Shown here piece by piece: positions 33,965-44,250 of a stretch of DNA of 64,000 bases. Numbering within the stretch: the first letter of the stretch is position 1; the number at the start of each line of letters is the position of its first letter. This stretch comes from Cyanoderma ruficeps. Lineage: Eukaryota; Chordata; Aves; Passeriformes; Timaliidae. Below the pieces are notes generated by a model. It was not told the DNA's origin, made no database searches, and saw only the letters and a list, made by a program, of their open reading frames with translations. Location: contig VZDJ01000219.1 in assembly GCA_008694505.1 (NCBI GenBank), positions 14,451,058 to 14,515,057 on the forward strand, read 5' to 3'. A program made the position numbers and the translations under genes.

Positions 33965-36368
33965 ATGGAGAGCACTTGGAGGGTTTGTGTTTGCTTGTAT
34001 TGCTGCTTGCCCTGGCTCTCTGCTGGCACCCAGTGCTCCCCCAGGGGCCAGGGGGGCTCTGAGGAGGCCCCTGGGTTTTTGGCAGCTCCCGAGGATGCTG
34101 CCAGCGAGCTCAGCGCGGTGCTGCAGCTGCCCCAAGGTGGGGGACCAGCCCACGCCCTCCTGTCTCCCCTGCTCAAGGTGCTGCACGACCGCGGCCCCCG
34201 GGTCTGGCACAGCGAGGCCCCGCGGCTGCAGCCGGACTCCAGGGCCCTTCGGTACATGAAGAGGCTGTACAGGATGTCTGCCACCAGGGAGGGCATCCCC
34301 AAGGCGCAGCGAGGCCGCCTCTATAACACGGTGCGGCTCTTCACCCCGTGCTGGGAGTGTGAGCACGGCCGCAGGGGCCTGGGGACAGGTAGGTGTGCGG
34401 GGCCTGGGCTGGGAAGGTTACACGGGGTTTCTGTGCGTTCTCTGCCGGCAGCACGAGATAAAAATATCTGCTTTCTTTAGAGCTGTTGCTGTTTTAGTCC
34501 TGGAGGCTCTTCTCCTAAACGGTGGGAGTTTTTCATAGCCTACTTCTCCCTGAATGGCATTAGGCACAGACTTCACAGGCTGGGGAACACCACACAAGTG
34601 GTATGTACAAGACATGCTGATGTTTCGGGCTGACTCATCTCCTCATGAGTCAGAAAAAGCCACAGGCAGATCTAAGTGAAGTAAGAAAAGCGGAAAAAAA
34701 TGTTGAGGCATAATGGGCAGCTCATTTCCTTCTACAAGCCATCTTGGTTTTGCTTTTTTCAAAAAACCACAGCACTGGTATGAGATGTACCAAACTGCCA
34801 GAACCCATTGCCAGAGACTCCTCTCCTTGTCTGGTGCATTTGCTAGAGAAGAATCATGACCAAAACCTGAGGGAAAAGTAGAATCACTTGCAAACCAGGC
34901 TCAGAACTGGGATGGCTGGGCACCCTGTAACTTACGGTGCTTCCATGGCTTTCTTAAATGTGGACTGATCACAATAGCAGCAACACCTAGAAATCGTTGG
35001 CTGTTAATCCTGCTGAGGTGACCTGAGTTCTCCTGACTGGGATTTTTCACTAGAAAGATAAACACAAGCACTGGGCTGCTGCACAGGAACAGTCCTTTGA
35101 GGTGGAGTTCGTGGTTTGTATCATCTGGAGTGTTTAGTTCCTGTTACCTCACACCAGCACTACAGACAACAGCTGGCTTCCTCCTGTGCTGGTTCTTTTA
35201 AAGAAATGAATCCTAATAAGTGTTAAAATCAGGGGTTTTCTTTGGTTTGTTTTAATTTCTTAATTTTTAACTCACGTCCCTGACCAAAGTAGAAGTATTA
35301 CGTAGTAAATGTAAGGGAGGGCATCTAAATTGTTTTCTTCTGCTGCTGAATAATTTTTACTTATCCATTACAATATTTATGTCTAGGTGGAAAAATAAGA
35401 CACACTAACACTACAGGAATCTGTTTCCCTTCCCAGGAGATGTTCACTCGGTGGATTTACTCTTCAACTTGGATCGTGTTACTGCTCTGGAGCACTTACT
35501 CAAGTCTGTCTTGCTCTATTCCTTTGACACATCTGTTCCCATTTCCTCTTCCATTACCTGCACATGCCATTTATCCCTTAAGGAATGTGATTTTTCCAGC
35601 CAAGTTTGTCCCAGCATTTCCCACTCTCTAGCTTTCAGCCTGCACTTTGACGTTAGGAAACGCAAATGGGTGAAGATGGATGTGACTTCTTTCCTCCAGA
35701 CTCTGATTGCTACCAACAGGAGGAATGTCCATATGGCTCTGAACTTCACTTGTCTGATGGGTGACCCACAAGGGAGCACGGCACTGGAAAACGCTGTTAA
35801 TGTGACACTGGTTCCCCCTTCCCTCCTGCTCTATCTGAATGACACCAGCGAGCAAGCTTATCACCGGGGGAGCTCACTCGGGCACGGCAGGAAAAGCAGC
35901 AGCCTGCCTGCGGATCCTCCAAAGGGTGACAGAGGGCAGGGCAATCCCCAGGGGAAAAGGGCCTCTCGCCAGCGAAGGAACGAGAATCCTAAGGCGGCCC
36001 CGGGCACTTCTCACAACTTGAGCGAGTACCTGAAGCTGTTCGTGTTCCCGCAGCACGAGTGCGAGCTGCACAACTTCCGCCTGAGCTTCAGCCAGCTGCG
36101 CTGGGACCGCTGGATCATCGCCCCGCACAGGTACAGCCCGCAGTTCTGCCGCGGGGACTGTCCCCGCGCCCTGGGCCACCGCTACGGCTCCCCGGTGCAC
36201 ACCATGGTGCAGACCCTCATCTACGAGCGCCTGGACCCCTCGGTGCCCCGGCCGTCGTGCGTGCCGGCCGCCTACAGCCCGCTGAGCGTGCTGACCATCG
36301 AGCCCGACGGCTCCATCGCCTACAAGGAGTACGAGGACATGATCGCCACCAAGTGCACCTGCCGGTAG
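33965..36368 (+). CDS. GDF9: GDF9, oocyte growth differentiation factor 9, 2 exons
   Basis: GDF9 is a TGF-beta family factor secreted by the oocyte that acts on granulosa cells. Exons are 33965-34388 and 35437-36368, joined in phase 1, giving 451 residues (human 454). Features in order are a signal peptide (MESTWRVCVCLYCCLPWLSA), a propeptide containing YNTVRLFTPCWE and DLLFNLDRVTALEHLLKSV, a furin site RQRR at 319-322, and a mature chain of 129 residues. The mature chain has six cysteines only. The usual fourth is replaced by serine (PRPSCVPA), a known hallmark of GDF9 and BMP15 that removes the inter-chain disulfide. An N-glycosylation site (NLS) lies near the mature N-terminus, and the chain ends KCTCR. 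The Met at 33965 begins a good signal peptide and sits 65 bp after the predicted transcription start. It points toward UQCRQ, unlike in human. Confidence 0.97.
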
Positions 36369-36690
36369 CGCGGGCTCCGCTCCACGCTGGGCTGGATTTG
36401 CCCTCTCCGACACGGGTTTTAGTTTTGAATTCTCAAGATGTGCAGCTACAACGGGCTGGGCAGCGTCGCTGTAACTCCGGGAGCTGGGATTTAGCACGGG
36501 GTTAGCAGAAGGGGTTCACATCAGAGCACGGATTTTTGTACTCACTCAGCCTTTCTAGGACGTGCAATTAAATGTAAATAGTGCCTTTTTATGGGGAGAA
36601 TTTTGTATTTAAAATGGGGAAAAGGTTTCAACTATTACGTGGCTATTTTTAGGCTGCTTTATTACAGATTAAAAAAAACAAGAGAAGAGA

Positions 36691-36696
36691 AATAAA
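36691..36696 (+). terminator. GDF9 polyadenylation signal
   Basis: AATAAA lies 323 nt after the stop codon, preceded by an A-rich stretch. A further 'attaataaataaatgc' near 37498-37513 could serve as an alternative distal site. Confidence 0.6.
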
Positions 36697-36699
36697 CGG

Positions 36700-37940
36700 C
36701 TATCACACATACCCTGACAGCAGTGCCTGCTAGTCTGCCTCTACAGAAACCCTGTGTGTGGCATCTCCAGCGATGACTAGGAAGAGAAGGAAGTCTTTAA
36801 TGTTAGAATTATTTCTTCAGTTGTTCATTCTCTTTCCCTACCACTCTCCAGCTCTTCCAAGCAGGACGACAAAACCCTTCATCACGGTTCTATAAAGAGT
36901 TACCAGGTTGTTTTTTGCTTTTCTTGTGTTGCACTCTTTGGGCCTTCAGAGGTAAAAGAAGGGTAAGAATTTAAGGGCAGTGGGTAATTAGTGAACACTT
37001 AAATCAAGGCACTGTTTTGGTAACAATTGGCATCAGGTGGGGCTTCCTTTGATGCAAGAACAAGGAGCAGCTGTCCATGGGGTGAGGGCAGAGGACTGTC
37101 CACTGGAGCCACGCTGCCACTGGCTTCTGAAGTAGGAAGAATTGTTTAAAAACCTTAATCCCCAAAAATGGCTTCTAAAAGCCTTAATGTATTGATGTAA
37201 ATGCTGTTCAATGGGTTTAATATTCTGAAATGTGGGGCCACAGCTTTGTTTCCTCTCACAATGAAAGTGTAGGTAACAAGTGCCTCAATTCTAGATGCTT
37301 TCACACCAAATTTTTACTGTAATTGATTTATTATGATTTATTTTCTCCTCCTTGACTTGGAGTTCATACACAAAACCCCCCCATCTTTAGTGGGGATTTT
37401 TCTTGTTTGTGTGTTTGTTTGTTAATTAAAGGCTGGGGAGCAGCACTATCTTGTAAAACTGGTTCAGAACATCCTTTAACATTGACTTGCTAATAGATTA
37501 ATAAATAAATGCTGTAACTTTCTGCACTCAGCCACCCAACCAGCCCCTACCTTAGATCCTGAGCAAGTTCCGAGGCTGGGAATTCAGCCTGGCAGGGCAG
37601 GGACTGCTCCTGTGGAGCTGCTGTGTGGTGTCACCTTGACAGTTCACCTGGTCACTGAACCCACAGACGCTGAGGTGTCCGGAGGGCTCCTGAAGGTGCA
37701 ACAGGCACAAATCTGCCTAAAAAGTGAGGCTCCTGCTCCAGGTTTCAGTCTCTGACTGCTGAAATCCAAGCAGTTGACACCAAAAGCTCGTAACAGAATC
37801 TTGGCGTCACGTAAAACCATCCTGGCCCCAGCACTGTGGGCGGTTGGGTGAGTTTGGATCGTATCACTCCTGCTCATCCCTCCAAACTCAGGGAACTTGG
37901 CTTTGCTCACCTGCCAGAGAAAATAAACGGAATTGTTTCC
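36700..37940. other. GDF9 downstream region, nothing coding recognised
   Basis: No exon or repeat was recognised. It may contain a longer GDF9 3' UTR ending near the second AATAAA at about 37501. Confidence 0.4.
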
Positions 37941-37944
37941 TGAG

Positions 37945-38672
37945 ACAAACCCTTCTAATTACGGTGAAATGTCTAATGCAGTCCAATAATCCTAATATTT
38001 CATTAATGGGGTTCATATTTAATATAGTCTAATAATAGTATATTAAATATGCGTAATATATTGTAATAATTCCAATAATGTTGAACCTAATATATTCTAA
38101 TAATAATTCCAACAATGTTGAAGATGTTTACGATATTCCAACAAATCTAGTATATTGTAATATTAGTTTAAATAATGACAAATATATCTAATATGTCATA
38201 ATGATCCAAATAAAGTTGAAAATGTCTAATACAGTCTAATAATTCTACTATAATTCAAATCACGGTGAAAATGTATAATATTCTAACCATTCTCAGCTAT
38301 TCTAATAATCACTCCAATAATGCTAAATATGCCTAATCATTCTAAATCTTCTAATAATTTCAATTATGTGGAAGATGACTAATTATATTATAGTAATTCA
38401 AATAATTATCCATTAATGTGGAAGCTGATAGAATTGCAATATATTCTAATTACAATAATGTTGAAAATCTCTAATACATTCTAATAATCTAAATAAGTTT
38501 GATGTTGAATATATTATATAATTCAAATATGAAATTTGTCTAATATAGTATAATTATAACACACCCTATTAATAATTTCAGTAATATAGACGATATCTAA
38601 TATAGTCTAATAGTAATTTCAATTATGTAGACGTCTCATACATTCTAATAATAATTCCAAAATTGTTTACTA
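37945..38672 (+). repeat. AT-rich degenerate tandem array, unit about 40-45 bp
   Basis: The array repeats a unit of the form 'tctaatatagtctaataa', then 'taattccaataatgttgaa', then 'aatg', with heavy divergence between copies. I estimate about 16 units by eye. It contrasts sharply in composition with the GC-rich UQCRQ promoter that follows. No transposon ends or open frame are present. Confidence 0.85.
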
Positions 38673-38777
38673 TGTTCATTGCAGGGGGTGGGATGTGGCG
38701 GGATATTTAACCTTTAAAAGCCTTTTCCAGCGCAAACTATTCCATAATTCCGCGATTTTCTGCTTCAGACATTCCGG

Positions 38778-38973
38778 CTGTTCATCGGAAACTCTACAAT
38801 CGCCACACGAAAACGGTGTGTGTGTGGGAGGGGTCTCAGACCATTATTTTTCCTCGGAACTCCACAACCGCCACACGAAAAGTGGGCTTTTTTCTCAGAC
38901 CATAATTTGTTTTTCATCGGAACTCCACAATCACCACACAAAAGTGGTTTTATTTTCTCCACTATTTGTTTTT
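38778..38973 (+). repeat. Tandem repeat of about 63-70 bp, three copies, upstream of UQCRQ
   Basis: Each copy carries 'cggaactccacaaccgccac', then 'acgaaaagtgg', then 'tctcagaccataatttg' with small changes. The 'cggaa' of the units begins at about 38785, 38855 and 38918. The array ends about 310 bp before the UQCRQ start codon. Confidence 0.9.
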
Positions 38974-39159
38974 GTCGGGTTTCCCGGGCTGAAGCGCCGC
39001 CCGCCCCACTTCCCCTCACGGCGCAGGTTCCTCGCGCGACACCCCCCTCAGGGCAGGGCCGGTTTATGGCGCCTGTTTACCGCTTATTCCAAATCGCCTG
39101 TTAAAGACACACTTCAGTATAACTCTGATTTATCACACAGAGATTTCATCCCCTCCGCC

Positions 39160-39281
39160 GTTTATTTCAAACGGAAAGCGCAGCCCGCGGTGCCCCGGAA
39201 GGCGTCGCGGAGGCAGTTCCGGGGCGGGCGGCGGCCATTGCGCGGTGACCACAGCGCCGTGACCGAGGGGACACCGCGGCC
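39160..39281 (+). promoter_or_regulatory. UQCRQ CpG-rich, TATA-less promoter and 5' UTR
   Basis: The sequence turns abruptly CpG-rich here, with 'gcgggcggcggccattgcgc' before the start codon and no TATA. The element GGCGGCCATTG resembles a YY1 site. This is the usual form for nuclear genes of the respiratory chain. The start of transcription is not fixed. Confidence 0.55.
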
Positions 39282-39976
39282 ATGGGGAAGCACTTCGGGA
39301 ACCTGGCGCGGGTGCGCCATGTCATCACCTACAGCCTGTCGCCCTTCGAGCAGCGCGCCTTCCCCAATATCGTGTCCCACGGCGTACCCAACGTGGGCCG
39401 CCGCTTCGCCTCCCAGGTGTTGAAGGTGGTGCCCCGTGAGTACAGGGGGGATTCCCTCTTTTTTGCACCCCCGTTGGAGTGTAAATTTGGGGAAGGGGAG
39501 CATTGGGGGGGGTGTTGTGGGATGTTGTTTTGTCGCAGGAGGTGGGTGCTGTGCGCGGGGCAGTGTCCCCTCACTGCGGTGTCCCCGTATTGTGAATATA
39601 TCGCCTTCTCCTAGTGTCCCCATGTCGAGAAATCCCCTTATTCCAGTGTCCTTTTATCGGTGTCCCCCTCACTACATCGTATGCCACTTTATTGTGAATA
39701 CCCCCTTAGTGCAGTGTCCCCTTACTGTGCAAATCCTGTTATTGTGAGTGTCCCCTCACTGCATTATCCCGTTAGGGCAGTGTTCCCTCGTTCCACTGTC
39801 CCTTTATGGAGAGCGTCCCTTTCTAGCAGTGTCCCCTCATCCCGGTGTCCCCTGACCATGCCTGTTCTCTGTCCCTGCCAGCCCTGGCCCTCGGTTACCT
39901 CATTTATTCCTGGGGGACGGAGGAGTTTGAGCGGCTCAAGAGGAAGAACCTGGCTGACTACGAGAACGACCAGTGA
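39282..39976 (+). CDS. UQCRQ: UQCRQ, cytochrome b-c1 complex subunit 8, 2 coding exons
   Basis: A small subunit (QP-C) of mitochondrial complex III in the inner membrane. Exons are 39282-39435 and 39882-39976 including the stop, joined inside a proline codon, giving 82 residues, the same as human. It starts [19 protein letters not shown], continues [19 protein letters not shown], has one membrane segment around [11 protein letters not shown], and ends TWGTEEFE-like ([19 protein letters not shown]) with NDQ. The start codon has a strong context (GCCATGG). The 446-bp intron is largely a degenerate minisatellite. The identification is firm from both ends of the protein and from the LEAP2 and AFF4 neighbours. 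Confidence 0.96.
39540..39870 (+). repeat. Degenerate minisatellite filling UQCRQ intron 1
   Basis: Variants of 'cagtgtcccctcactgc' recur many times, alternating with 'attgtgaata' blocks, with spacing of roughly 17-35 bp. The array fills most of the only coding intron of UQCRQ, leaving the splice sites clear. Confidence 0.8.
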
Positions 39977-40030
39977 CGAGTGACAACGAGCACGACCAGT
40001 GAGCACAACCAGTGACCACGAGCAGTGACC
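39963..40030 (+). repeat. Short repeat spanning the UQCRQ stop codon
   Basis: The motif 'acgaccagtga' containing the last codons and stop of UQCRQ recurs with changes as 'gcacgaccagtgagc', 'acaaccagtgacc' and 'acgagcagtgacc' in the next 55 bp. It looks like tandem amplification of the end of the coding sequence into the 3' UTR. Confidence 0.75.
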
Positions 40031-40111
40031 GCGTGGCTCCAGAGCTCCCTGGGGACCTGCTGTGCTTGTTCCCATGGCCGGAGGGGATTAACAGGGAGAT
40101 AAGCCTTGGCT

Positions 40112-40117
40112 AATAAA
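40112..40117 (+). terminator. UQCRQ polyadenylation signal
   Basis: AATAAA lies 136 nt after the stop codon, the first canonical hexamer downstream. Confidence 0.8.
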
Positions 40118-40494
40118 CTGTAACTTTGCCCCATGACTCTGTGTGAAATCCGTGTCTTGAGCTGTTTGAGGTGAGGAGCATCAAATCCCTTGTCTGGTTC
40201 TCTCTGTACAGGCAGATAATCAGGCTGAAGTTCCATGTGCTCGGATGTTTTTATCTTAGAGCACTTCCAGCCTTCGTAATTCCCGTTTCTTTGAAATATT
40301 GCTCAATATAAAGTGCAGCGAGGGCTGGTTTGAAATTGTTCCTTGTCCCGTTTATTTTCCCCATCACTGGCCACTGCTTTTCCTCCAGCCTTGAGATCTG
40401 TGAAAAACAAACACTCCCTGGTTTGGTATTGATTAAAGCTGGATGGGCTGGCTGGTGGCTTGGGATTTGGGATGGACCCTGACCTCTAGCCAGA

Positions 40495-40758
40495 GGCTCG
40501 CTCTTCACGGGAGCCCTGGGCAGAAGATGAAGGGGAACAGGTACAGGCTGCACCAGGAGAGGTTTCACCTCTGTGTAACAAAGGAATTTTTTCCAGTGAG
40601 AACAATCAGTCCCTGGAACAGCCTGGGGGTTTCAGGAGGTGACTGGACGGGGTGCCAGGTAACCTCCTCTGGGCTCCCTTCCCACAAATGCCTGCACCAG
40701 CTGATCTGCCAAGGTCCCTTCCAACCTGGGCTGTTCTCTGATCCTGTGATTCTAATTA
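40495..40758 (+). mobile_element. CR1 LINE 3' fragment, sense
   Basis: It carries the CR1 blocks 'ggctgcaccaggagaggttt', 'tccctggaacagcctggggg', 'aaggtcccttccaacctggg' and a terminal 'gatcctgtgattct'. The 5' end is truncated. Confidence 0.9.
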
Positions 40759-40769
40759 CCTAGTTACAG

Positions 40770-41500
40770 TAATGTTAATTGGGTGTTTAACTACACTCTG
40801 ATATCTGATCAGTGGTGAGAGGCTGCGTTAGAACCTCCTTGAAAACTGCCAGGAGAAGCAAGGCTTTTTAATGCCTGAGGATGATTAAAAAATCAGCTGC
40901 TGGTAATAAAGTTGCTTAAATATGTGACATTCACCCTGTGTCTCTGAGTATAGAAACACCTTCACTGTTGGAAGCTCGGAACACCTGGCTGGTTCCTTTA
41001 TCCTAATTTTTTCCTCCCAGTGTTTCACTGACTGCCTCCAGCTCCCAGCCCATGCAGAGCAGTATGCTGGCGCTCCTGCTGTGCTATTCCTGTAGCTGTC
41101 CTGGGGATTTATCTTATCTGCAGGGCAGGAATGACGTTTCCCTGTGAGTTTCCCTGTGTGCTCAGGGCTGGGCTGTCAGGAAGACAATGATGCTCAGGCT
41201 CTCACTTCAGGAAGCTGGGGCGATGCAATTTTTATAGCTCAGTGCTGGAGTATTTTGGGGCTCACTCAGAGCACATGAGACTGAGCTCAGCCTCTTGTGT
41301 TTCCTCCAAGCACAGCCTTAGGCTGGCGTAAGTGGCAATAAAATCAGTCAGCCAGTGCTCCCAAGTTGTGCCAAGAATATTCCGTGCTTGACTGCAGTTT
41401 GGGTTGCTGGTATTTTCTAGGCAGCTTAACCAAGTAGGGAGCAACAAACTGGTTGCTGTGGCTGTGAGCTGTCAGAGATGTGTAGAGGCAGATTTATCCC
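40770..41500. other. Intergenic, nothing recognised
   Basis: No exon, RNA gene or repeat was recognised between the two CR1 copies of this interval. Confidence 0.4.
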
Positions 41501-41504
41501 AGAA

Positions 41505-41745
41505 CAGACCTCAAAGCCCATCCAGTGCCACCCCTGCCATGGCAGGGACACCTTCCACTAGCTCAGGCTGCTCCAAGCCCTGTCCAACCTGGCCTTGGAC
41601 ACTGCCAGGGATCCAGGGGCAGCCACAGCTTCTCTGGGAAATCTGTGCCTGTGCCTCTCAGGGAACAATTCCTTCCCAATATCCCATCTAACCCTGCCCT
41701 CTGGCAGTTTGGAGCCATTCCTCCTTGTCTGTCATTGTGTGCTCT
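41505..41745 (-). mobile_element. CR1 LINE 3' fragment, antisense
   Basis: In reverse it shows 'catccagtgccacccctgcc', 'atggcagggacacc', 'tggccttggacactgccagg', and 'ttcccaatatcccatctaac'. These are standard CR1 3' blocks. Confidence 0.92.
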
Positions 41746-42034
41746 CCCTGAGATGTTTCATTCAGAGCGTGGTGTCCTGCTCATGGTGCCTGTGAGAGCC
41801 GCGGAGTTGGGTGTGCTCTGCCAGCCCCTGAGCAGCTCTGCCTTGGCAGCTCAGTCACCGTGTGCTGTCCCAGCAGCTCTGCTGGAGGGCAGCAGCTGCC
41901 CGGGGCTCTCACGAGGTCCCTGCTCCTGCTCAGACAGCTGAGCTGTGCCTGGCCCAGGGGCCAGACTAACGCAAACAGGGGCAGCGGCACCGCGGCCACG
42001 CGCCGGCCCCACAGCAGGGTCAGGCCCGCGGCGG

Positions 42035-42101
42035 GGTCAGCACCGAGGGACAGGGTCAGCACCGAGGGACAGAGTCAGCACCGAGGGACAGGGTCAGCAC
42101 C
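42035..42101 (+). repeat. 19-bp tandem repeat, about 3.5 copies
   Basis: The unit GGTCAGCACCGAGGGACAG starts at 42035, 42054, 42073 (one change) and 42092, with the last copy incomplete. It sits in a GC-rich patch of noncoding DNA. Confidence 0.95.
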
Positions 42102-42149
42102 AAGCTGCTCCACCAGCAGCCTGTTGCTACCCTGGCCAGCCATCCCCTG

Positions 42150-42238
42150 CCCCTGCCCTGCCATCCTGTGACTGCCCACCCATCCCAAACCTGCCCTGCC
42201 ATCCTGTGACTGTGCCCACCCATCCCAACCCTGGCCTG
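42150..42238 (+). repeat. About 41-bp tandem duplication
   Basis: 'ccctgccatcctgtgactg' followed by 'cccacccatccca' and 'ccctg' occurs twice in tandem with small differences, with a partial third start before it. Confidence 0.8.
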
Positions 42239-42244
42239 CCAACC

Positions 42245-44090
42245 TTCACCTCATATGCAGACCTCATTCCCAGCTGGAATGGTTCCTGCCAGACCTGTGA
42301 CAGTGGGAGTTTGACCCGTGGGCATTTCAGAATCTGAACAATCTTGAAAAGTTTTTGCTCATTTATTTTTGTTCTCCTTTGGGCAATTATTAGATATGGC
42401 AACAGAGCAACATCTTTTCTTTTCTCACATTTCTGCTGTGGGTCTAACCAGCCTGTGGGAATTGTGGGCATGGAAAGGACCAGCTCAGTTATACTCTTTT
42501 TTTTCCCCCCAGTTTTCTTGCACAAAGCAGTTTGCTGCCTGACAGGGACAGTCTGATGCATTTAGTGACCCAGAAGGACAGACAACAATTCTGATATATC
42601 ATCACAAAGTACCAGCCTTCCCCAGCCAAAAAGGCTGAGAGACGGTGACTTACAGAGGGCTCTGCTGCTCTTCCAAATCCTGCACCTCATGGAAGAAGTC
42701 AGGGCTCCTGCTGCTGCCTTGTCCTCCTTTGTGTTCTACACTAGTGCCTGATGGGAACAGCAGAAATTAAAATGCAGATGCATGAAAAGGAAGGACTCCA
42801 TGGGAAAAACAACTGAGAAATTTCCAGCCAAATATAAAACAAACTTTTTAAGTTCAGCTACTTGTCTGCTTTATTTACTCTCCTATTTCCTTCCCTTAAA
42901 ATCCAAGAAGGTAAAATAATGAAAATTTTGCTTCCTCCTCCCAGAGAAGCAAAACAAATAGGGCAGAGGAAGGTGTGTAAGAACCATCCTAGGATGGGAA
43001 TGATTGAATAGTGGTTGTAGACTATGCTGGGAAGGTTTTTCTTTTAATCCCAGTGAAATTTGGGCTAAGGGGTAATCATCTGACATCACAGCATTATCTT
43101 AATCTAAGTCACTTGCCCTCCACGCTGGCACTTGTGCCTTCATATTAAGCAATCAAAGAAATAGAGCCCGTGACATCCAGATCTGTATTAACAATTTAGC
43201 TAAAACACAGTTCATTACACACTTATTATTTTATAAACTATTTACCTGAATTAAAACTGTGTTCTAAAACCTGCACACAGTGACACAAGCCACGAGACAC
43301 AAACACTGGGACAAGCACAAGTGTGTAAGCAGAGGGGAGATGAGAGGTAGCAGCTCTGCTCACACTTTTCTCTGCTGCTGCAATTTCACTCCACAATGGA
43401 AAAACTGAAGCCTCCTCCCAATGCCAAAGAGCCCCTCCACCCCCACGGGAGCTGCTGGCACTTTTGGAAGCCTGATGGTGAGTGACACAGCTCGGGGGCA
43501 GAGATGGCTCATCTCTGGGAAACCACAGTCTGCACATGGAGCTCCTCAGCTCCAGACGAGCCCTGAGCAGCCTCTTCCATTATCTACCTGGAGATGATTA
43601 TCTTGGACACCTTTGGATTCCTGGGGAAGAGCTCTGTGAGTTAGCACACATTTTACATTCCCAAACCCAGCTGGAAAGTGTTACACCTGCTTTTTGAGCA
43701 CTGTGTGCCTGGAAATAAAGGTTAAGCAACTTCCTTATGGTTCTTTCATGTACCAAGAGTGAGGAACAAATCAAAAGCACAATTCTCTGCTCCGAATCAC
43801 CTTGGCAAGACAACCCTTACCCCTGGTTGGCTAACTCAAAGCTACAGAAGTTAAGTGAGGCTTTTGATCCTGACCATAATAATTTGGGCCACCCCCCCCT
43901 CCCTTTTGCTTAAAAATAGACCATGAAGTCCTGGTAACATCTTAGGTGGGCTTTAAAAAAGGAACAGTTGGCACAAGGGGTCAGCACAACTGACCAGACA
44001 AAGTACAAGTGGAAGGGGAGTAAATCATTAGCTCGAGACAGGCCTTGAACCAGATCACTGCCGCAGATGTAGACTTAGCAATTCCCTCTT
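42245..44090. other. Upstream region of LEAP2, nothing coding recognised
   Basis: No exon was recognised. Sequence is AT-rich and unique in appearance, without clear transposon ends. Confidence 0.4.
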
Positions 44091-44099
44091 GTTCCAGAG

Positions 44100-44112
44100 T
44101 GACCTTTGGCCC
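44100..44112 (-). promoter_or_regulatory. HNF4A-type DR1 site in the LEAP2 promoter
   Basis: The minus strand reads GGGCCAAAGGTCA, a direct repeat of two nuclear-receptor half-sites one base apart, the class bound by HNF4A. It lies 43 bp before the LEAP2 TATA box. LEAP2 is expressed in liver and gut, where HNF4A is active, so the site fits the gene. Binding is inferred. Confidence 0.5.
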
Positions 44113-44154
44113 TGTAATAACTGGCAGCTGATACAATGATAAGAGAATGAAGTC

Positions 44155-44250
44155 TATAAAAATGTAGCTGAGAGCCTGGGAAGTCCTGACTGGAGCTCTT
44201 TGTGCCTGCTCTGCCCACGGCTGCTCCAAGGGACAGCTCCCGCCGGGAAG
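44155..44250 (+). promoter_or_regulatory. LEAP2 TATA box and 5' UTR
   Basis: TATAAAAA at 44155-44162 predicts transcription from about 44186 and a 5' UTR of about 65 nt before the ATG at 44251. Confidence 0.75.
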
